NCBI GenBank assembly: GCA_964344935.1
Contig: CAYFPL010000009.1
Coordinates: 62,001-126,000, forward strand
Direction of reading: 5' to 3'
DNA length: 64,000 bases
Source: GCA-2731375 sp964344935
GTDB taxonomy: Bacteria > Pseudomonadota > Alphaproteobacteria > GCA-2731375
Below the pieces are notes generated by a model. It was not told the DNA's origin and searched no databases. It saw nothing but the letters and a program-made list of their open reading frames with translations. Each line of letters opens with the position of its first letter. Position 1 is the stretch's first letter. This document shows, in pieces, positions 7,565-16,407 of this stretch. Position numbers and translations under genes: made by a program.

Positions 7565-8974
7565 TTACACGCTGTAGTACATGGCGAACTCGACCGGATG
7601 CGGCGTGTGCTCGAAGCGGTAGACCTCTTCCCACTTCAGTTCCAGATAGCCGTCGATCTGATCATCGGTGAAGACGCCACCCTTCTTCAGGAAGTCGCGG
7701 TCCGCATCCACGGCGTCCAGGGCCTCGCGCAGAGAGCCGCAAACGGTGGGTACGTCGGCCAGTTCCTCGGGCGGCAGGTCGTAGAGATCCTTGTCCATGG
7801 GATCGCCCGGGTGGATCTTGTTCTCGATGCCGTCCAGGCCCGCCATCAGCATGGCGGTGAAGGCCAGGTAAGGGTTCGAGCCCGGATCGGGGAAGCGGAT
7901 TTCGATCCGCTTGCCATTGGGGCTGGGCGTGAACGGAATACGGCAGGAAGCCGAGCGGTTGCGGGCTGAATAGGCCAGCAGCACGGGCGCCTCGAAGCCG
8001 GGGATCAACCGCTTGTAGGAATTGGTCAGCGGGTTGGTGAAGGCGTTGATGGCCCGGGCGTGCTTCATCACACCGCCGATGTAATAGAGGCAGTCCTCCG
8101 ACAGGTCGGCATAACCGGAACCGGCGAACAGCGGCTTGCCATCCTTCCAGATGGATTGATGCACGTGCATGCCGGAACCGTTGTCCTCCATCACCGGCTT
8201 GGGCATGAAGGTTGCCGTCTTGCCGTAGGAATGGGCGACATTCTGCACCACGTATTTGTAGATCTGCATGTTGTCGGCGCAACGCACCAGCGGAGAGAAC
8301 TTGATGCCCAGCTCGTGCTGGCTGGGGGCGACCTCGTGGTGATGCTTTTCCGTATCGACGCCCATTTCGCGCATCACGGTCAACATTTCGCTGCGCAGAT
8401 CGGCGGCCGAATCCACTGGCGGGACGGGGAAATAGCCGCCCTTGGCCGCGGGCCTATGGCCGATGTTACCGCCCTCGAACTCGCGGCCGGAGTTGTACGG
8501 CCCCTCTTCTTCATCCAGGGCATAGAAGGTCTCGTTCTGGGAGACATTGAAACGCACGGAGTCGAAGACGAAGAACTCGGCTTCCGGACCGAAGTAAGCG
8601 GTATCGCCGACGCCGGAGCTTTGCAAATAGGCTTCCGCCCGGCCGGCGGTGGAGCGTGGATCGCGGGAATAAGCCTCGTGGGTCGAAGGCTCCACCACGT
8701 CGCAGAAAATGGCCAGGGTCGGCTGCGCCGTGAAGGGGTCCATCACGGCCGTATCGGCAACCGGCATCAGAGCCATATCGGATTCGTTGATGGCCTTCCA
8801 GCCAGCGATGGAGGAGCCATCGAACATCACGCCCTCGGCGAAAAGGTCCGCGTCAACGAAGTTGGCGTCCATGGTGACGTGCTGCCACTTGCCCCTCGGG
8901 TCAGTGAAGCGGAAGTCGACAAAGGGAATTTCTTCGTCCTTGATTTTTTTCAGGACGCTTTCAGCGTTGGACAT
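7565..8974 (-). CDS. glnA: type I glutamine synthetase
   Basis: A 469-residue glutamine synthetase that makes glutamine from glutamate, ammonia and ATP as a cytoplasmic dodecamer. Visible landmarks are FDGSSIAGWK at about residue 51, the metal-binding FGPEAEFFVFD at 128, HHHEVAPSQHELGIKF at 211, NGSGMHVHQS at 265 and RIEIRFPDPGSNPYLAF at 356. Tyr398 in KDLYDLPPEE is the site that GlnE adenylylates in GSI-beta enzymes. Full length and adenylylation site together indicate a normally regulated enzyme. It lies 56 bp downstream of glnB on the same strand, with a terminator after it. This is the standard alphaproteobacterial glnBA operon, driven by the sigma-54 promoter upstream of glnB. Confidence 0.98.
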   Translation of the reverse strand: MSNAESVLKKIKDEEIPFVDFRFTDPRGKWQHVTMDANFVDADLFAEGVMFDGSSIAGWKAINESDMALMPVADTAVMDPFTAQPTLAIFCDVVEPSTHEAYSRDPRSTAGRAEAYLQSSGVGDTAYFGPEAEFFVFDSVRFNVSQNETFYALDEEEGPYNSGREFEGGNIGHRPAAKGGYFPVPPVDSAADLRSEMLTVMREMGVDTEKHHHEVAPSQHELGIKFSPLVRCADNMQIYKYVVQNVAHSYGKTATFMPKPVMEDNGSGMHVHQSIWKDGKPLFAGSGYADLSEDCLYYIGGVMKHARAINAFTNPLTNSYKRLIPGFEAPVLLAYSARNRSASCRIPFTPSPNGKRIEIRFPDPGSNPYLAFTAMLMAGLDGIENKIHPGDPMDKDLYDLPPEELADVPTVCGSLREALDAVDADRDFLKKGGVFTDDQIDGYLELKWEEVYRFEHTPHPVEFAMYYSV

Positions 8975-9030
8975 GGTTTTTGGTTCCTTCCTGTGTCCTC
9001 GTTTGGTTCGATACAGTATTCGTCAATTCT

Positions 9031-9369
9031 CTAAATCGCATCGCTTCCCGTTTCACCGGTGCGGATGCGGATGGCTTGCTCGACGGTGGTGATGAAGATC
9101 TTGCCATCGCCAATGCGGCCCGTGTGGGCGGCGGTTTGAATGGCTTCTACGGCCCGTTCCAGAAGGTCGTCTTCGAGCACCACTTCCAGTTTCACTTTAG
9201 GCAGAAAGTCCACCACATACTCGGCGCCACGATAAAGTTCTGTGTGGCCCTTTTGCCGTCCGAAACCTTTGGCCTCGATCACCGTGATCCCTTGCAGGCC
9301 GATCTCATGCAGGGCTTCCTTCACCTCATCCAGTTTGAAGGGCTTGATGATCGCTTCAATTTTTTTCAT
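9031..9369 (-). CDS. glnB: nitrogen regulatory protein PII
   Basis: A 112-residue PII trimer subunit that senses 2-oxoglutarate, ATP/ADP and glutamine (through uridylylation) and controls GlnE, NtrB and other targets. The start MKKIEAIIKPFKLDEVKEAL, the T-loop RGAEYVVDFLPK with the uridylylated Tyr exactly at residue 51, and the C-loop TGRIGDGKIFITTVEQAIRIRTGE are all canonical. Position directly upstream of glnA, rather than next to amtB, identifies it as GlnB rather than GlnK. Confidence 0.98.
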   Translation of the reverse strand: MKKIEAIIKPFKLDEVKEALHEIGLQGITVIEAKGFGRQKGHTELYRGAEYVVDFLPKVKLEVVLEDDLLERAVEAIQTAAHTGRIGDGKIFITTVEQAIRIRTGETGSDAI

Positions 9370-9430
9370 TGCACCAAATCTCTTTCCCGCCGCGCCCGGC
9401 CATACGACCTACACATCACAGGGGATGATA

Positions 9431-9446
9431 AGCATAAACCGTGCCA
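9431..9446 (-). promoter_or_regulatory. sigma-54 promoter of glnBA
   Basis: On the reverse strand the sequence reads TGGCACGGTTTATGCT, which has the invariant GG and GC separated by exactly 10 bases and a full TGGCACG -24 element. It lies 62 bp upstream of the glnB ATG. Nitrogen-limited NtrC activation of glnBA is established in related bacteria; I did not find a clear NtrC site in the A+T-rich stretch further upstream. Confidence 0.8.
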
Positions 9447-9538
9447 GTTTCGGCAGGCCATAAGTATCTGGAAAATAACAATAAAATTCGCGCCGCTGTA
9501 AAGCCTGTTAATAAGTGCTCATAATGTTAGCAATCTGC

Positions 9539-9561
9539 TGAAAAATTAGGCAAATTTTTCA
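9539..9561. terminator. A+T-rich inverted repeat after the aminotransferase gene
   Basis: Nine-base perfect arms TGAAAAATT and AATTTTTCA surround a 5-base spacer, starting 1 bp past the aminotransferase stop. The A/U-only arms and terminal run suggest a weak, possibly bidirectional terminator between that gene and the glnB promoter. A protein-binding site for glnB control is an alternative. Confidence 0.5.
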
Positions 9562-9562
9562 A

Positions 9563-10732
9563 TCAGCTCGCTGCAAGCAAATCGCGGATCCGCCGCATGG
9601 CCTCGCGGATGTTTTCGGTGGAGTTGGCGTAGGAAAAGCGCAGATAGCCTTCACCAAAAGCCCCGAAAGATGTCCCGGAAATGGCCGCGACGCCGGCTTC
9701 GTTCAGAAGCTTTTCCTGCAACACGGACGACGTCATGCCCGTGCCTTCGATGTTGGGAAAGGCATAAAAGGCCCCGCCGGGCCGGACGCAGCGGAAGCCG
9801 GGGATGTTGTTCAGTTCCTCCAGGATCACCTCGCGCCGGGCATCGAAGGCCTTGACCATCTCATCCGCCGCATCCTGGGGCCCGCGCAGCGCCTCGACAC
9901 CGGCCCACTGCGTCGCCGCGTTGACGCAGGAATGATCGTTGACGCATAGCCGGGTCGCCTGTTCGGCACAAGCCTCGGGCCAGATGGCATAGCCAAGGCG
10001 CCAGCCGGTCATGGCGTAGGTCTTGGACCAGCCGTCGAGCAGGATCAGGCGGTCGCGGATCTCCGGATAACCCAGCATGGAGATGTGGGGCTGATTGTCA
10101 TAGACCATGCGGCTATAGATCTCGTCGGACAGGATCACGACCTCGGGCCAGGCGGCGAGGCCGGCCACCAGCTTGTCCAACTCGTCCTTTTGCACCACGC
10201 CGCCGGTGGGATTGGCCGGCGAATTGATAATGATCAGCCGGGTACGCTCATTGATCTTCGCCAGCACTTCGTCGGCGGAGAAGCTGAAGCCGGTTTCTTC
10301 GTGCAGTTCGATGGGGACGGCAGTGGCGCCTGAAAACTGGATCGCGCTTTCATAGATGGGGAAGCCGGGATTGGGATACATAATCTCAGCCCCCGTCTCG
10401 CCAAACATCAGGCAGGCATAGAACATGGTCGGCTTGCCGCCGGGCTGCACCACCACATGCTCGGGATCGATATCCACGTTTCGGTATTTCTTGATGTCGT
10501 CTGCCACCGCCTGGCGTAGTTCGGGGATGCCATTGGCCGGGGTATAGCCGTGATGACCGTCGGCCAGCGCCTTGCGGCCAGCCTCGACGATATTTTCCGG
10601 CGTCTGGAAATCCGGCTGCCCGATGCCGAGGTTGATGATATCGCGGCCCTGGGCGGCCAGCGCGTTGGCCCGGGCCAGGACCTCGAACGCGGTCTCCGTA
10701 CCCAGATGGTTCATGCGATCAGCGAGTTTCAT
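9563..10732 (-). CDS. pyridoxal-phosphate aminotransferase, class I/II
   Basis: A 389-residue fold-type I aminotransferase. It begins MKLADRMNHLGTETAFEVLA, has GIGQPDFQTPENI at about residue 37, NSPANPTGG at about 170, and the PLP lysine in DGWSKTYAMTGWRLGY at about 232, followed by a conserved C-terminal Arg region (YLRFSYANS). The family includes aspartate, tyrosine and LL-diaminopimelate-type aminotransferases; substrate cannot be set from motifs. The ATG at 10732 is preferred because the recognisable family N-terminus begins there. An in-frame ATG at 10768 would add 12 unconserved residues. It is 40 bp downstream of an acyl-CoA dehydrogenase on the same strand. Confidence 0.9.
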   Translation of the reverse strand: MKLADRMNHLGTETAFEVLARANALAAQGRDIINLGIGQPDFQTPENIVEAGRKALADGHHGYTPANGIPELRQAVADDIKKYRNVDIDPEHVVVQPGGKPTMFYACLMFGETGAEIMYPNPGFPIYESAIQFSGATAVPIELHEETGFSFSADEVLAKINERTRLIIINSPANPTGGVVQKDELDKLVAGLAAWPEVVILSDEIYSRMVYDNQPHISMLGYPEIRDRLILLDGWSKTYAMTGWRLGYAIWPEACAEQATRLCVNDHSCVNAATQWAGVEALRGPQDAADEMVKAFDARREVILEELNNIPGFRCVRPGGAFYAFPNIEGTGMTSSVLQEKLLNEAGVAAISGTSFGAFGEGYLRFSYANSTENIREAMRRIRDLLAAS

Positions 10733-10772
10733 GGCCCGGGTTATGCCATGAAGGGGCCATGGCTCCAAGACA

Positions 10773-11927
10773 TCAATGGGCCGCTTCGTACTGTTTCAGG
10801 GCTTCACGGGCGATGACAAGCTGCATGATCTGGGAGGTGCCTTCGAAGATGCGCAATAGGCGCGCATCCCGGTAGAGGCGCTCCACCGCCGTCTCACGCA
10901 TATAGCCATAGCCGCCGTGCACCTGTACCGCCCGATCGGCAATGCGGCCCACCGCTTCGGAGGCGAAATACTTGCAGGCCGCCGCATCTTTGGTGACGTT
11001 CTGGCCGTCGTCCATGGCCCGGGCGGTGCGTTCCACCATGGCGCGGGCGGCCAGGCATTCCGCCTCGCTGTCGGCGATCATTCCCTGGATCAACTGGAAC
11101 TCCGCGATGGGCCGGCCGAATTGCTGCCGCTCTACCGCATAGGCCGTCATCTCCTCCACCAACCGCGTGGCCAGTCCGACGCAGACCGCGCCCATATGGA
11201 TACGGGCGTCGTCCAGTACCTTCATGGCGGTAATGAATCCTTGCCCTTCCACGCCGCCCAGCAACGCATCCTGTGGCACCCGGCAATCGGTGAAGGTGAC
11301 GTCGGCCGTGGGCGCGCCCAGTTGCCCCATCTTTTCCAACGGCGGATCCACATGCAGGCCCGGCGTACCGGCCTCCACCAGGAAAGCCGAGACGCCGGCG
11401 GCGCTCTTGTCGCGCGGGTCCGTGCGGGCCATGACCGTGAACAGGCCGGCCACGGGGGCGTTGGAGATGAAGCGTTTGCTGCCGTTCAGAACATAAGTGT
11501 CCCCGTCACGGATCGCAGTGGTGGCGAGGCTCTTGGCATCGGAGCCGCTACCCGGTTCCGTCAGGCAGAAACTGACGATCAGTTCGCCGGCGGCGATGGC
11601 GGGGAGGTAACGGCGGCGCTGTTCATCGCTGCCATCCAGGACGATACTCTTGCCGCCGACACCATTGGTGGTGCCGACATAGGAACGATATGCAGGTGCG
11701 GCGCGGCAGAATTCAAAGATCACCTGCACTTCGGCCCATTTGCCCAAGCCCAGGCCGCCGTACTGTTCGGGAATGGCATAGGCGAACAGCCCCATGTCCC
11801 GCATCAAGTCCAGCAGTTCGTCCGGTATGCGATGCTCCCGGTCCACCTGGGCCTCCGCCGGGATCAGTTTTTCGTCTACCAGGCGGCGGACGCTGTCCAG
11901 TAGCGGGGCGATATCGTCTTGGTTCAT
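10773..11927 (-). CDS. acyl-CoA dehydrogenase
   Basis: A 384-residue FAD-dependent acyl-CoA dehydrogenase of normal length. It contains IVSFCLTEPGSGSDAKSLAT at about residue 128, with the LTEPGSGSD signature, and the second signature at the C-terminus (AVQVHGGYGYMRE). The catalytic Glu lies in RIFEGTSQIMQLVIAREAL. The FEGTSQI form places Glu at the position used by short- and medium-chain dehydrogenases. It is a paralogue only in fold of the enzyme at 1096-2292. It should act in beta-oxidation or amino-acid catabolism, passing electrons to ETF. Its start faces the divergently transcribed aminotransferase at 12031. Confidence 0.94.
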   Translation of the reverse strand: MNQDDIAPLLDSVRRLVDEKLIPAEAQVDREHRIPDELLDLMRDMGLFAYAIPEQYGGLGLGKWAEVQVIFEFCRAAPAYRSYVGTTNGVGGKSIVLDGSDEQRRRYLPAIAAGELIVSFCLTEPGSGSDAKSLATTAIRDGDTYVLNGSKRFISNAPVAGLFTVMARTDPRDKSAAGVSAFLVEAGTPGLHVDPPLEKMGQLGAPTADVTFTDCRVPQDALLGGVEGQGFITAMKVLDDARIHMGAVCVGLATRLVEEMTAYAVERQQFGRPIAEFQLIQGMIADSEAECLAARAMVERTARAMDDGQNVTKDAAACKYFASEAVGRIADRAVQVHGGYGYMRETAVERLYRDARLLRIFEGTSQIMQLVIAREALKQYEAAH

Positions 11928-12030
11928 ATTTCCTCTCCCAGCTGCCTAATCTGCCTTGCCTTTGCCCCGCTGACTAGCGCACATTCGCACCTGGTCCGTG
12001 GCGAGCATTTGTAGAGACGGGGGTGGCGCG

Positions 12031-13191
12031 ATGAAGCCTGCCAACAGCATTCTTTCGGGCTTTGGCACCACGGTGTTCGAGGTCATGACCCGATTGGCGA
12101 TCGAACACCAGACCATCAATTTGGGCCAGGGCTTTCCAGACGAGGACGGCCCTGACAGCATCAAGGCGATAGTGGACCAGGCCACTCAGGATGGCCCGAA
12201 CCAGTACCCCCCGATGCTGGGCATACCAGAATTGCGCCAGGCCATCGCGTCCCACAACAAACGCTTTCATGGCCTAGATGTGGACTGGCAGTCGGAGGTC
12301 ATGGTCTCCACTGGCGCCACGGAAGGCCTGGCCGCCTCCATCCTGGCCCTGATCGAACCCGGCGACGAGGCAGTGGTGTTCGAACCCCTCTACGACAGTT
12401 ATGTGCCCATGCTGCGCCGGGCGGGGGCGGAAGTGAAATTCGTGCGCCTGCAGCCCCCGACCTGGGAATTGCCCAGGGAAGAGCTGGCCGCCGCCTTTTC
12501 CGATAAGACCAAGCTGATCCTCTTGAACACACCCATGAACCCCACGGGTAAGGTCTTCAGCGCCGATGAGTTGGGCTTCATCGCCGGTCTGATCGAGCAA
12601 TACGATACCTATGCCATTTGCGACGAAGTCTACGAGCATTTGATTTTCGATGGCGTCAAGCATATCCCCCTGATCACCCTTCCGGGAATGCGAGAACGGG
12701 CCATCCGCATCGGCTCCGCCGGCAAGACTTTCTCCATGACCTCGTGGAAAGTAGGTTTCGTCACCGCGGCGCCCAATCTGTTGAGCCTGATCGCCAAGGC
12801 GCATCAGTTTCTGGTCTTCACCACGGCCTCGAATTTGCAACGGGCGGTGGCTCATGGCCTGGACAATGAACAGGACTGGTATACCGGCCTGGCTGGAGAG
12901 CTACAGCGCAAGCGCGACAAACTTACGACTGCTTTGAGCGAAATCGGTTTCGATGTCCTGCCCACGGCGGCCACCTATTTCATGAATGCGGACTATCGGC
13001 CTCTTGGATTTGAAGGCACGGATGTGGATTTCTGCCGTCACGTAACGGTGGAGGCGGGCGTTACCGTGCTGCCGGTTTCGGCGCTTTATGCCACGCCGGA
13101 CGTGGATCATCTGGTGCGCTTCTGCTTCTGCAAAAAGGATGAAGTCCTGGACGGCGCGGTGGACCGCCTGCGGAATTTTTTCGCCGCCTAG
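12031..13191 (+). CDS. aminotransferase class I (methionine/kynurenine aminotransferase-like)
   Basis: A 386-residue PLP enzyme. The segment MKPANSILSGFGTTVFEVMTRLA followed by INLGQGFPDEDGP is characteristic of the YbdL/kynurenine aminotransferase group. NTPMNPTGKVF lies at about residue 165, and the PLP lysine at about residue 232 sits in GSAGKTFSMTSWKVGF. These enzymes transaminate methionine, glutamine, kynurenine or similar amino acids with 2-oxo acids. I chose the ATG at 12031 because GGGGGTGG lies just upstream; a GTG at 11998 is possible but adds an unconserved stretch. It is divergent from the acyl-CoA dehydrogenase and directly upstream of tRNA-His. Confidence 0.9.
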   Translation: MKPANSILSGFGTTVFEVMTRLAIEHQTINLGQGFPDEDGPDSIKAIVDQATQDGPNQYPPMLGIPELRQAIASHNKRFHGLDVDWQSEVMVSTGATEGLAASILALIEPGDEAVVFEPLYDSYVPMLRRAGAEVKFVRLQPPTWELPREELAAAFSDKTKLILLNTPMNPTGKVFSADELGFIAGLIEQYDTYAICDEVYEHLIFDGVKHIPLITLPGMRERAIRIGSAGKTFSMTSWKVGFVTAAPNLLSLIAKAHQFLVFTTASNLQRAVAHGLDNEQDWYTGLAGELQRKRDKLTTALSEIGFDVLPTAATYFMNADYRPLGFEGTDVDFCRHVTVEAGVTVLPVSALYATPDVDHLVRFCFCKKDEVLDGAVDRLRNFFAA

Positions 13192-13245
13192 AGGGATTGC
13201 TTGACGGCGGCGCGCGGTGGGTTTATCTCACCTATCCGACCCTGT

Positions 13246-13323
13246 GGCGGGTGTAGCTCAGGTGGTTAGAGCGCCAGATTGTGGATCTGGAAGTCGGGGG
13301 TTCAAGTCCCCTCACTCGCCCCA
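13246..13323 (+). tRNA. tRNA-His (GTG anticodon)
   Basis: The cloverleaf is complete. The 8-bp acceptor stem GGCGGGTG pairs with CACTCGCC (one G-U) and includes an encoded G-1 opposite C73, which is the tRNA-His identity feature. The D-arm is AGCTCAGGTGGTTAGAGC, the anticodon stem CCAGA/TCTGG carries loop TTGTGGA with anticodon GTG, and the T-arm is GGGGGTTCAAGTCCCC. A CCA end is encoded at 13321-13323. Confidence 0.97.
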
Positions 13324-13504
13324 TTTTCCCACCACGAACAGCACAGTGACTTTGGCATCCGATCGCGTCGTTGGCGCAAACAATGCACTCGACGCCGCCG
13401 AATTCGATTAGTTCAAGGGCTGGTCAAGCCCACAGTTGCCTTGCGCCGAAGGTTCACGCTCCGCTATTTTCCGTTGAAGTGAATGTGAGCGTGACCCCCT
13501 TGAT

Positions 13505-14848
13505 ATGGCAGACAATCGGCAATCACATGCGGGCGGGTTTGGCGCCCTGATCGCGGTCTGCCTGACGGCATTGTCGTCCGGGACCGGGCGGGCCGACGAT
13601 GCCGAAATCTTCGCCAGGTTTTGCAATGGCCCAGATACCTCGCCCGGCCGGCGCGTCGCCGCCTGCGGCGAACTGTTGGCATCACCTGGTTTGCGACCTG
13701 CCATGGCATCGGTGGCGTACAACAACCGGGGCAGCGGCCACCTGCAAAACGGGGATCTGGACAAGGCCATGGCCGATTTCAACAAGGCCATCAGCCTGAA
13801 CCCCGATCATGCCCATGCCTATTTCAATCGGGGCAGCACCCGTATTCAAATGCGGCGCATGGAACAGGCCATTGCAGACTTCGACACCGCCATCCGTCTG
13901 AAACCGGACTTCGCCGCCGCCTTCAACAATCGCGGCATCGCGCGCAGACATGCCGGCCGGATCGAGGACGCCATCAAAGACTATGACCAGGCGATCCGCC
14001 TGAACCCGGCTGACAGCCGCGCGCCGCACAACCGGGATCTGGCGATCGTGGCACGATCATCCCAGGCTGCTCCAGCGAAGCCAAAGGGTGCCGGTACGGC
14101 CGCCAAAGCAACTGCCGGCCCGGCACCTGTGCCCAAGGTCGCGGCCGCCACACCGGAAAGCGATGGCAAGGCCATAGCGTCCACGTCTAAAGCGAGACCG
14201 GATGCCCCAAAGCGCCCCAAGGCGGCCGGCACGAACGAGGCCCAGGCCTATTTCAATCGCGGTACCGTGCATGTCAGCAAGGGCGAGTTCGATCTGGCGG
14301 TGGCGAGCTATGACGAAGCCATCAGGTTGAACCCGGAATATGCTTTCGCGTATTACAATCGCGGCATGGCGCAATTTCATAACGGCAACAACGAGCACGC
14401 CATCGCCGACTATACCGACGCCATCCGCCTGCGGCCGCAATATGCCAACGCCTATCACGCCCGGGCCAATGCCTACTACCGCATGGGTCTGTTTGCCGAG
14501 GCCGGCGATGACTATGAAGCGACCATCCGCATCCGGCCCGACAATGTGGAAGCCTACAATAATTTCGCCTGGCTGCTGGCCACCGCACCTTCACCCAGCG
14601 ACAGGGATGGCGGCCGGGCCGTTACCCTGGCCCGTCACGCGGTAAGCCTGCGACGAAGCCCTTTTCATTTGGGCACATTGGCGGCATCCTTCGCGCGCGT
14701 CGGGCTTTTCGTTGAAGCCGTCGCGATGCAACAGCAGGCCATCGCCATGATGCAATCCGAACAAGATGATCCCCAACTATTGCAGGAATTCCAGTCCCGC
14801 CTGAAACTCTACCGCCAGGGCAAACCGTACGAAACAGCCTCGCAATAG
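13505..14848 (+). CDS. exported tetratricopeptide-repeat protein
   Basis: A 447-residue protein with a Sec-type signal peptide (hydrophobic stretch ALIAVCLTALSSG, probable cleavage after GRA). It has two blocks of TPRs at about residues 70-170 and 245-350, marked by repeated AYFNRG, AIADYDAIRLNP-type segments. A low-complexity Ala/Pro/Lys linker of about 60 residues separates the blocks. The FCNGPDTSPGRRVAACGELL segment after the signal holds two Cys that may form a disulfide, supporting a periplasmic location. It is probably a protein-protein scaffold; no enzymatic domain is visible. The next gene on the same strand begins about 30 bp downstream. Confidence 0.85.
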   Translation: MADNRQSHAGGFGALIAVCLTALSSGTGRADDAEIFARFCNGPDTSPGRRVAACGELLASPGLRPAMASVAYNNRGSGHLQNGDLDKAMADFNKAISLNPDHAHAYFNRGSTRIQMRRMEQAIADFDTAIRLKPDFAAAFNNRGIARRHAGRIEDAIKDYDQAIRLNPADSRAPHNRDLAIVARSSQAAPAKPKGAGTAAKATAGPAPVPKVAAATPESDGKAIASTSKARPDAPKRPKAAGTNEAQAYFNRGTVHVSKGEFDLAVASYDEAIRLNPEYAFAYYNRGMAQFHNGNNEHAIADYTDAIRLRPQYANAYHARANAYYRMGLFAEAGDDYEATIRIRPDNVEAYNNFAWLLATAPSPSDRDGGRAVTLARHAVSLRRSPFHLGTLAASFARVGLFVEAVAMQQQAIAMMQSEQDDPQLLQEFQSRLKLYRQGKPYETASQ

Positions 14849-14876
14849 GCCGGGCCTCGACACGCCGCCTGGGAAT

Positions 14877-15635
14877 GTGCAGCATGCGGCCATGATCAGG
14901 GAGAACTGGATATTCGGCGTCCCCTTCGTCCTCGGCGCTTTTGTCGGCACCATGGCCGGGATCCTGCTGTTCGCCTGGTTCGATTACGATTTTTCCCGTG
15001 ATTGGAAAGTGGCGCTGCATAACTCGTTGAACGATCACGGCGCCATCGTCGCTGGCGCCTTCCTGGCTGTGGCGGCGGCGTTGGCCTATGCCGCCGTACA
15101 CGTCTCAACCACGGCGGACGAAAGACGCCGGCAGCGGATGGATGAACAGCGCAATGAATACGTGCTCTCGGTGTTCGAGGCGGATATCCACAATCTAGCC
15201 GCCCTGGAGCGCGGCCTCGCCACCTTGATCGTCAAACAAAGCCATCAGCAATTACAGAGCTGGGTGATGGAAGAGACCTACCTCCACCCCCTGCGCGCAA
15301 AACGCATTGTTTTCGACCGATTTGCCGATCAGCTTGGTGCCATGGAGTTGGATTTCCTGCCCATGCTGATCAGCGCCTACCAATCCCGCGGCGTACTGGT
15401 GCATGAGATCGAACACACCAATGCCCTCGAGCCGAGCCCCCGACGGGCCCGGCAGTTCCGCAAGCTGGAGGGGCGTCTGCTCCGCGCCGCCCTGGTGGCA
15501 TCGCGCCTGCACGATTGCCTGGTGCGAACACGCCAGCATCAAGACATCGAAGCCTGGCCCGACGCGGCGGCCAGAGAGGAGGAACTGCGCGCCGAACTCG
15601 CAAGCCTTCGTGGCACATCGGACGCAACCGTCTAA
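14877..15635 (+). CDS. hypothetical membrane-anchored protein
   Basis: A 252-residue protein with two hydrophobic segments: FGVPFVLGAFVGTMAGILLFAW at about residues 13-34, and AIVAGAFLAVAAALAYAAV at about 55-73. A charged, helical C-terminal domain of roughly 175 residues follows and should face the cytoplasm. I do not recognise a family. The start is uncertain between the GTG at 14877 and an ATG five codons later (MIRENWIFG). It follows the TPR protein by 28 bp and may share its transcript. The cytoplasmic part is rich in Arg and Glu with coiled-coil character near TTADERRRQRMDEQ. Confidence 0.7.
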   Translation: MQHAAMIRENWIFGVPFVLGAFVGTMAGILLFAWFDYDFSRDWKVALHNSLNDHGAIVAGAFLAVAAALAYAAVHVSTTADERRRQRMDEQRNEYVLSVFEADIHNLAALERGLATLIVKQSHQQLQSWVMEETYLHPLRAKRIVFDRFADQLGAMELDFLPMLISAYQSRGVLVHEIEHTNALEPSPRRARQFRKLEGRLLRAALVASRLHDCLVRTRQHQDIEAWPDAAAREEELRAELASLRGTSDATV

Positions 15636-15749
15636 CCAGCCGCAACCGATGCCTGCAAGGACTCGTAAAATCTTCGTGTCTAGGCTTTATTCTAGCTGAT
15701 TTTTTCGTTATATAACTTCAACATTAGCAGAACGCGACTGACGCGTGAC

Positions 15750-16124
15750 GTGATGATGGAACGGGAAAAAATCGCTAAGGATCTTCTTGCCTGGGCGAAC
15801 ATAGATGGGGGCTCGGTTTTTCAGGAACCTTACAAGGCCATGGTGTTCGAATTATTCACCAAGGCCTATGACGAGGGCTTTTTCGAAAACGGCGAACCTG
15901 GAGCGACGACGGACGAATTGATGGCCGTTGCCTTGGCACAGCGGGCATCCATGGACGACGACGAAGCGGCGGCATTCAGGGATCGGACCGAACGGCTTCT
16001 GGAATTGTGGCGCCAATGGGCCTACGCCTGGGATCGCCATGGCGAGCTTCAATTGCGGCAACCGCTGCCACGGCGGGCGTTCGATTTACCGCGCGATGTC
16101 TGGCGGCGGATTAGCAAAAACTGA
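15750..16124 (+). CDS. hypothetical protein
   Basis: A 124-residue acidic, soluble, mostly helical protein (MEREKIAKDLLAWANIDGG...). The C-terminal segment contains several Trp and Arg residues (LWRQWAYAWDRH, DVWRRISKN). No signal peptide, membrane segment or known motif is visible. The start may be the GTG at 15750 or the ATGs at 15753 or 15756. It stands alone between the membrane protein and a convergent small gene. Codon use is like its neighbours, which supports a real gene. Confidence 0.6.
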   Translation: MMMEREKIAKDLLAWANIDGGSVFQEPYKAMVFELFTKAYDEGFFENGEPGATTDELMAVALAQRASMDDDEAAAFRDRTERLLELWRQWAYAWDRHGELQLRQPLPRRAFDLPRDVWRRISKN

Positions 16125-16159
16125 CAATCAATTTTGTTCAGCTCGGGCCTTGCTGGCCG

Positions 16160-16360
16160 CTATAGATAGGCGCGTTTCAGCATCCATTCCCGCGCATCGT
16201 CGGCGGGGGTTTCTTCGACGACTTCATAATATTCCAATGATTTCGCGGCGTCGGGGCCTAGGCCAAGGCGCTTCAAGGCGTCATCCACATCAAGGCCGCG
16301 ACACTCGCTGGTCACGCCGTCGGGCCAATGGAACCGAAAGAGTTTAGTTTCCGTGGTCAT
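16160..16360 (-). CDS. small conserved-looking hypothetical protein
   Basis: A 66-residue ORF (MTTETKLFRFHWPDGVTSEC...) with an alternating strand-helix-strand pattern: FRFHWPDG, a DVDDALKRLGLG helix, then SLEYYEVVEE. This resembles small alphaproteobacterial proteins of unknown function with a compact beta-alpha-beta fold. It lies 47 bp downstream of the malonyl-CoA decarboxylase start on the same strand order, oriented away from the gene at 15750. No function can be assigned. Confidence 0.6.
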   Translation of the reverse strand: MTTETKLFRFHWPDGVTSECRGLDVDDALKRLGLGPDAAKSLEYYEVVEETPADDAREWMLKRAYL

Positions 16361-16407
16361 CGTCTTGCATCCAATCGGCCGACTGTCGCGCCATTTCGGC
16401 CCGGCGT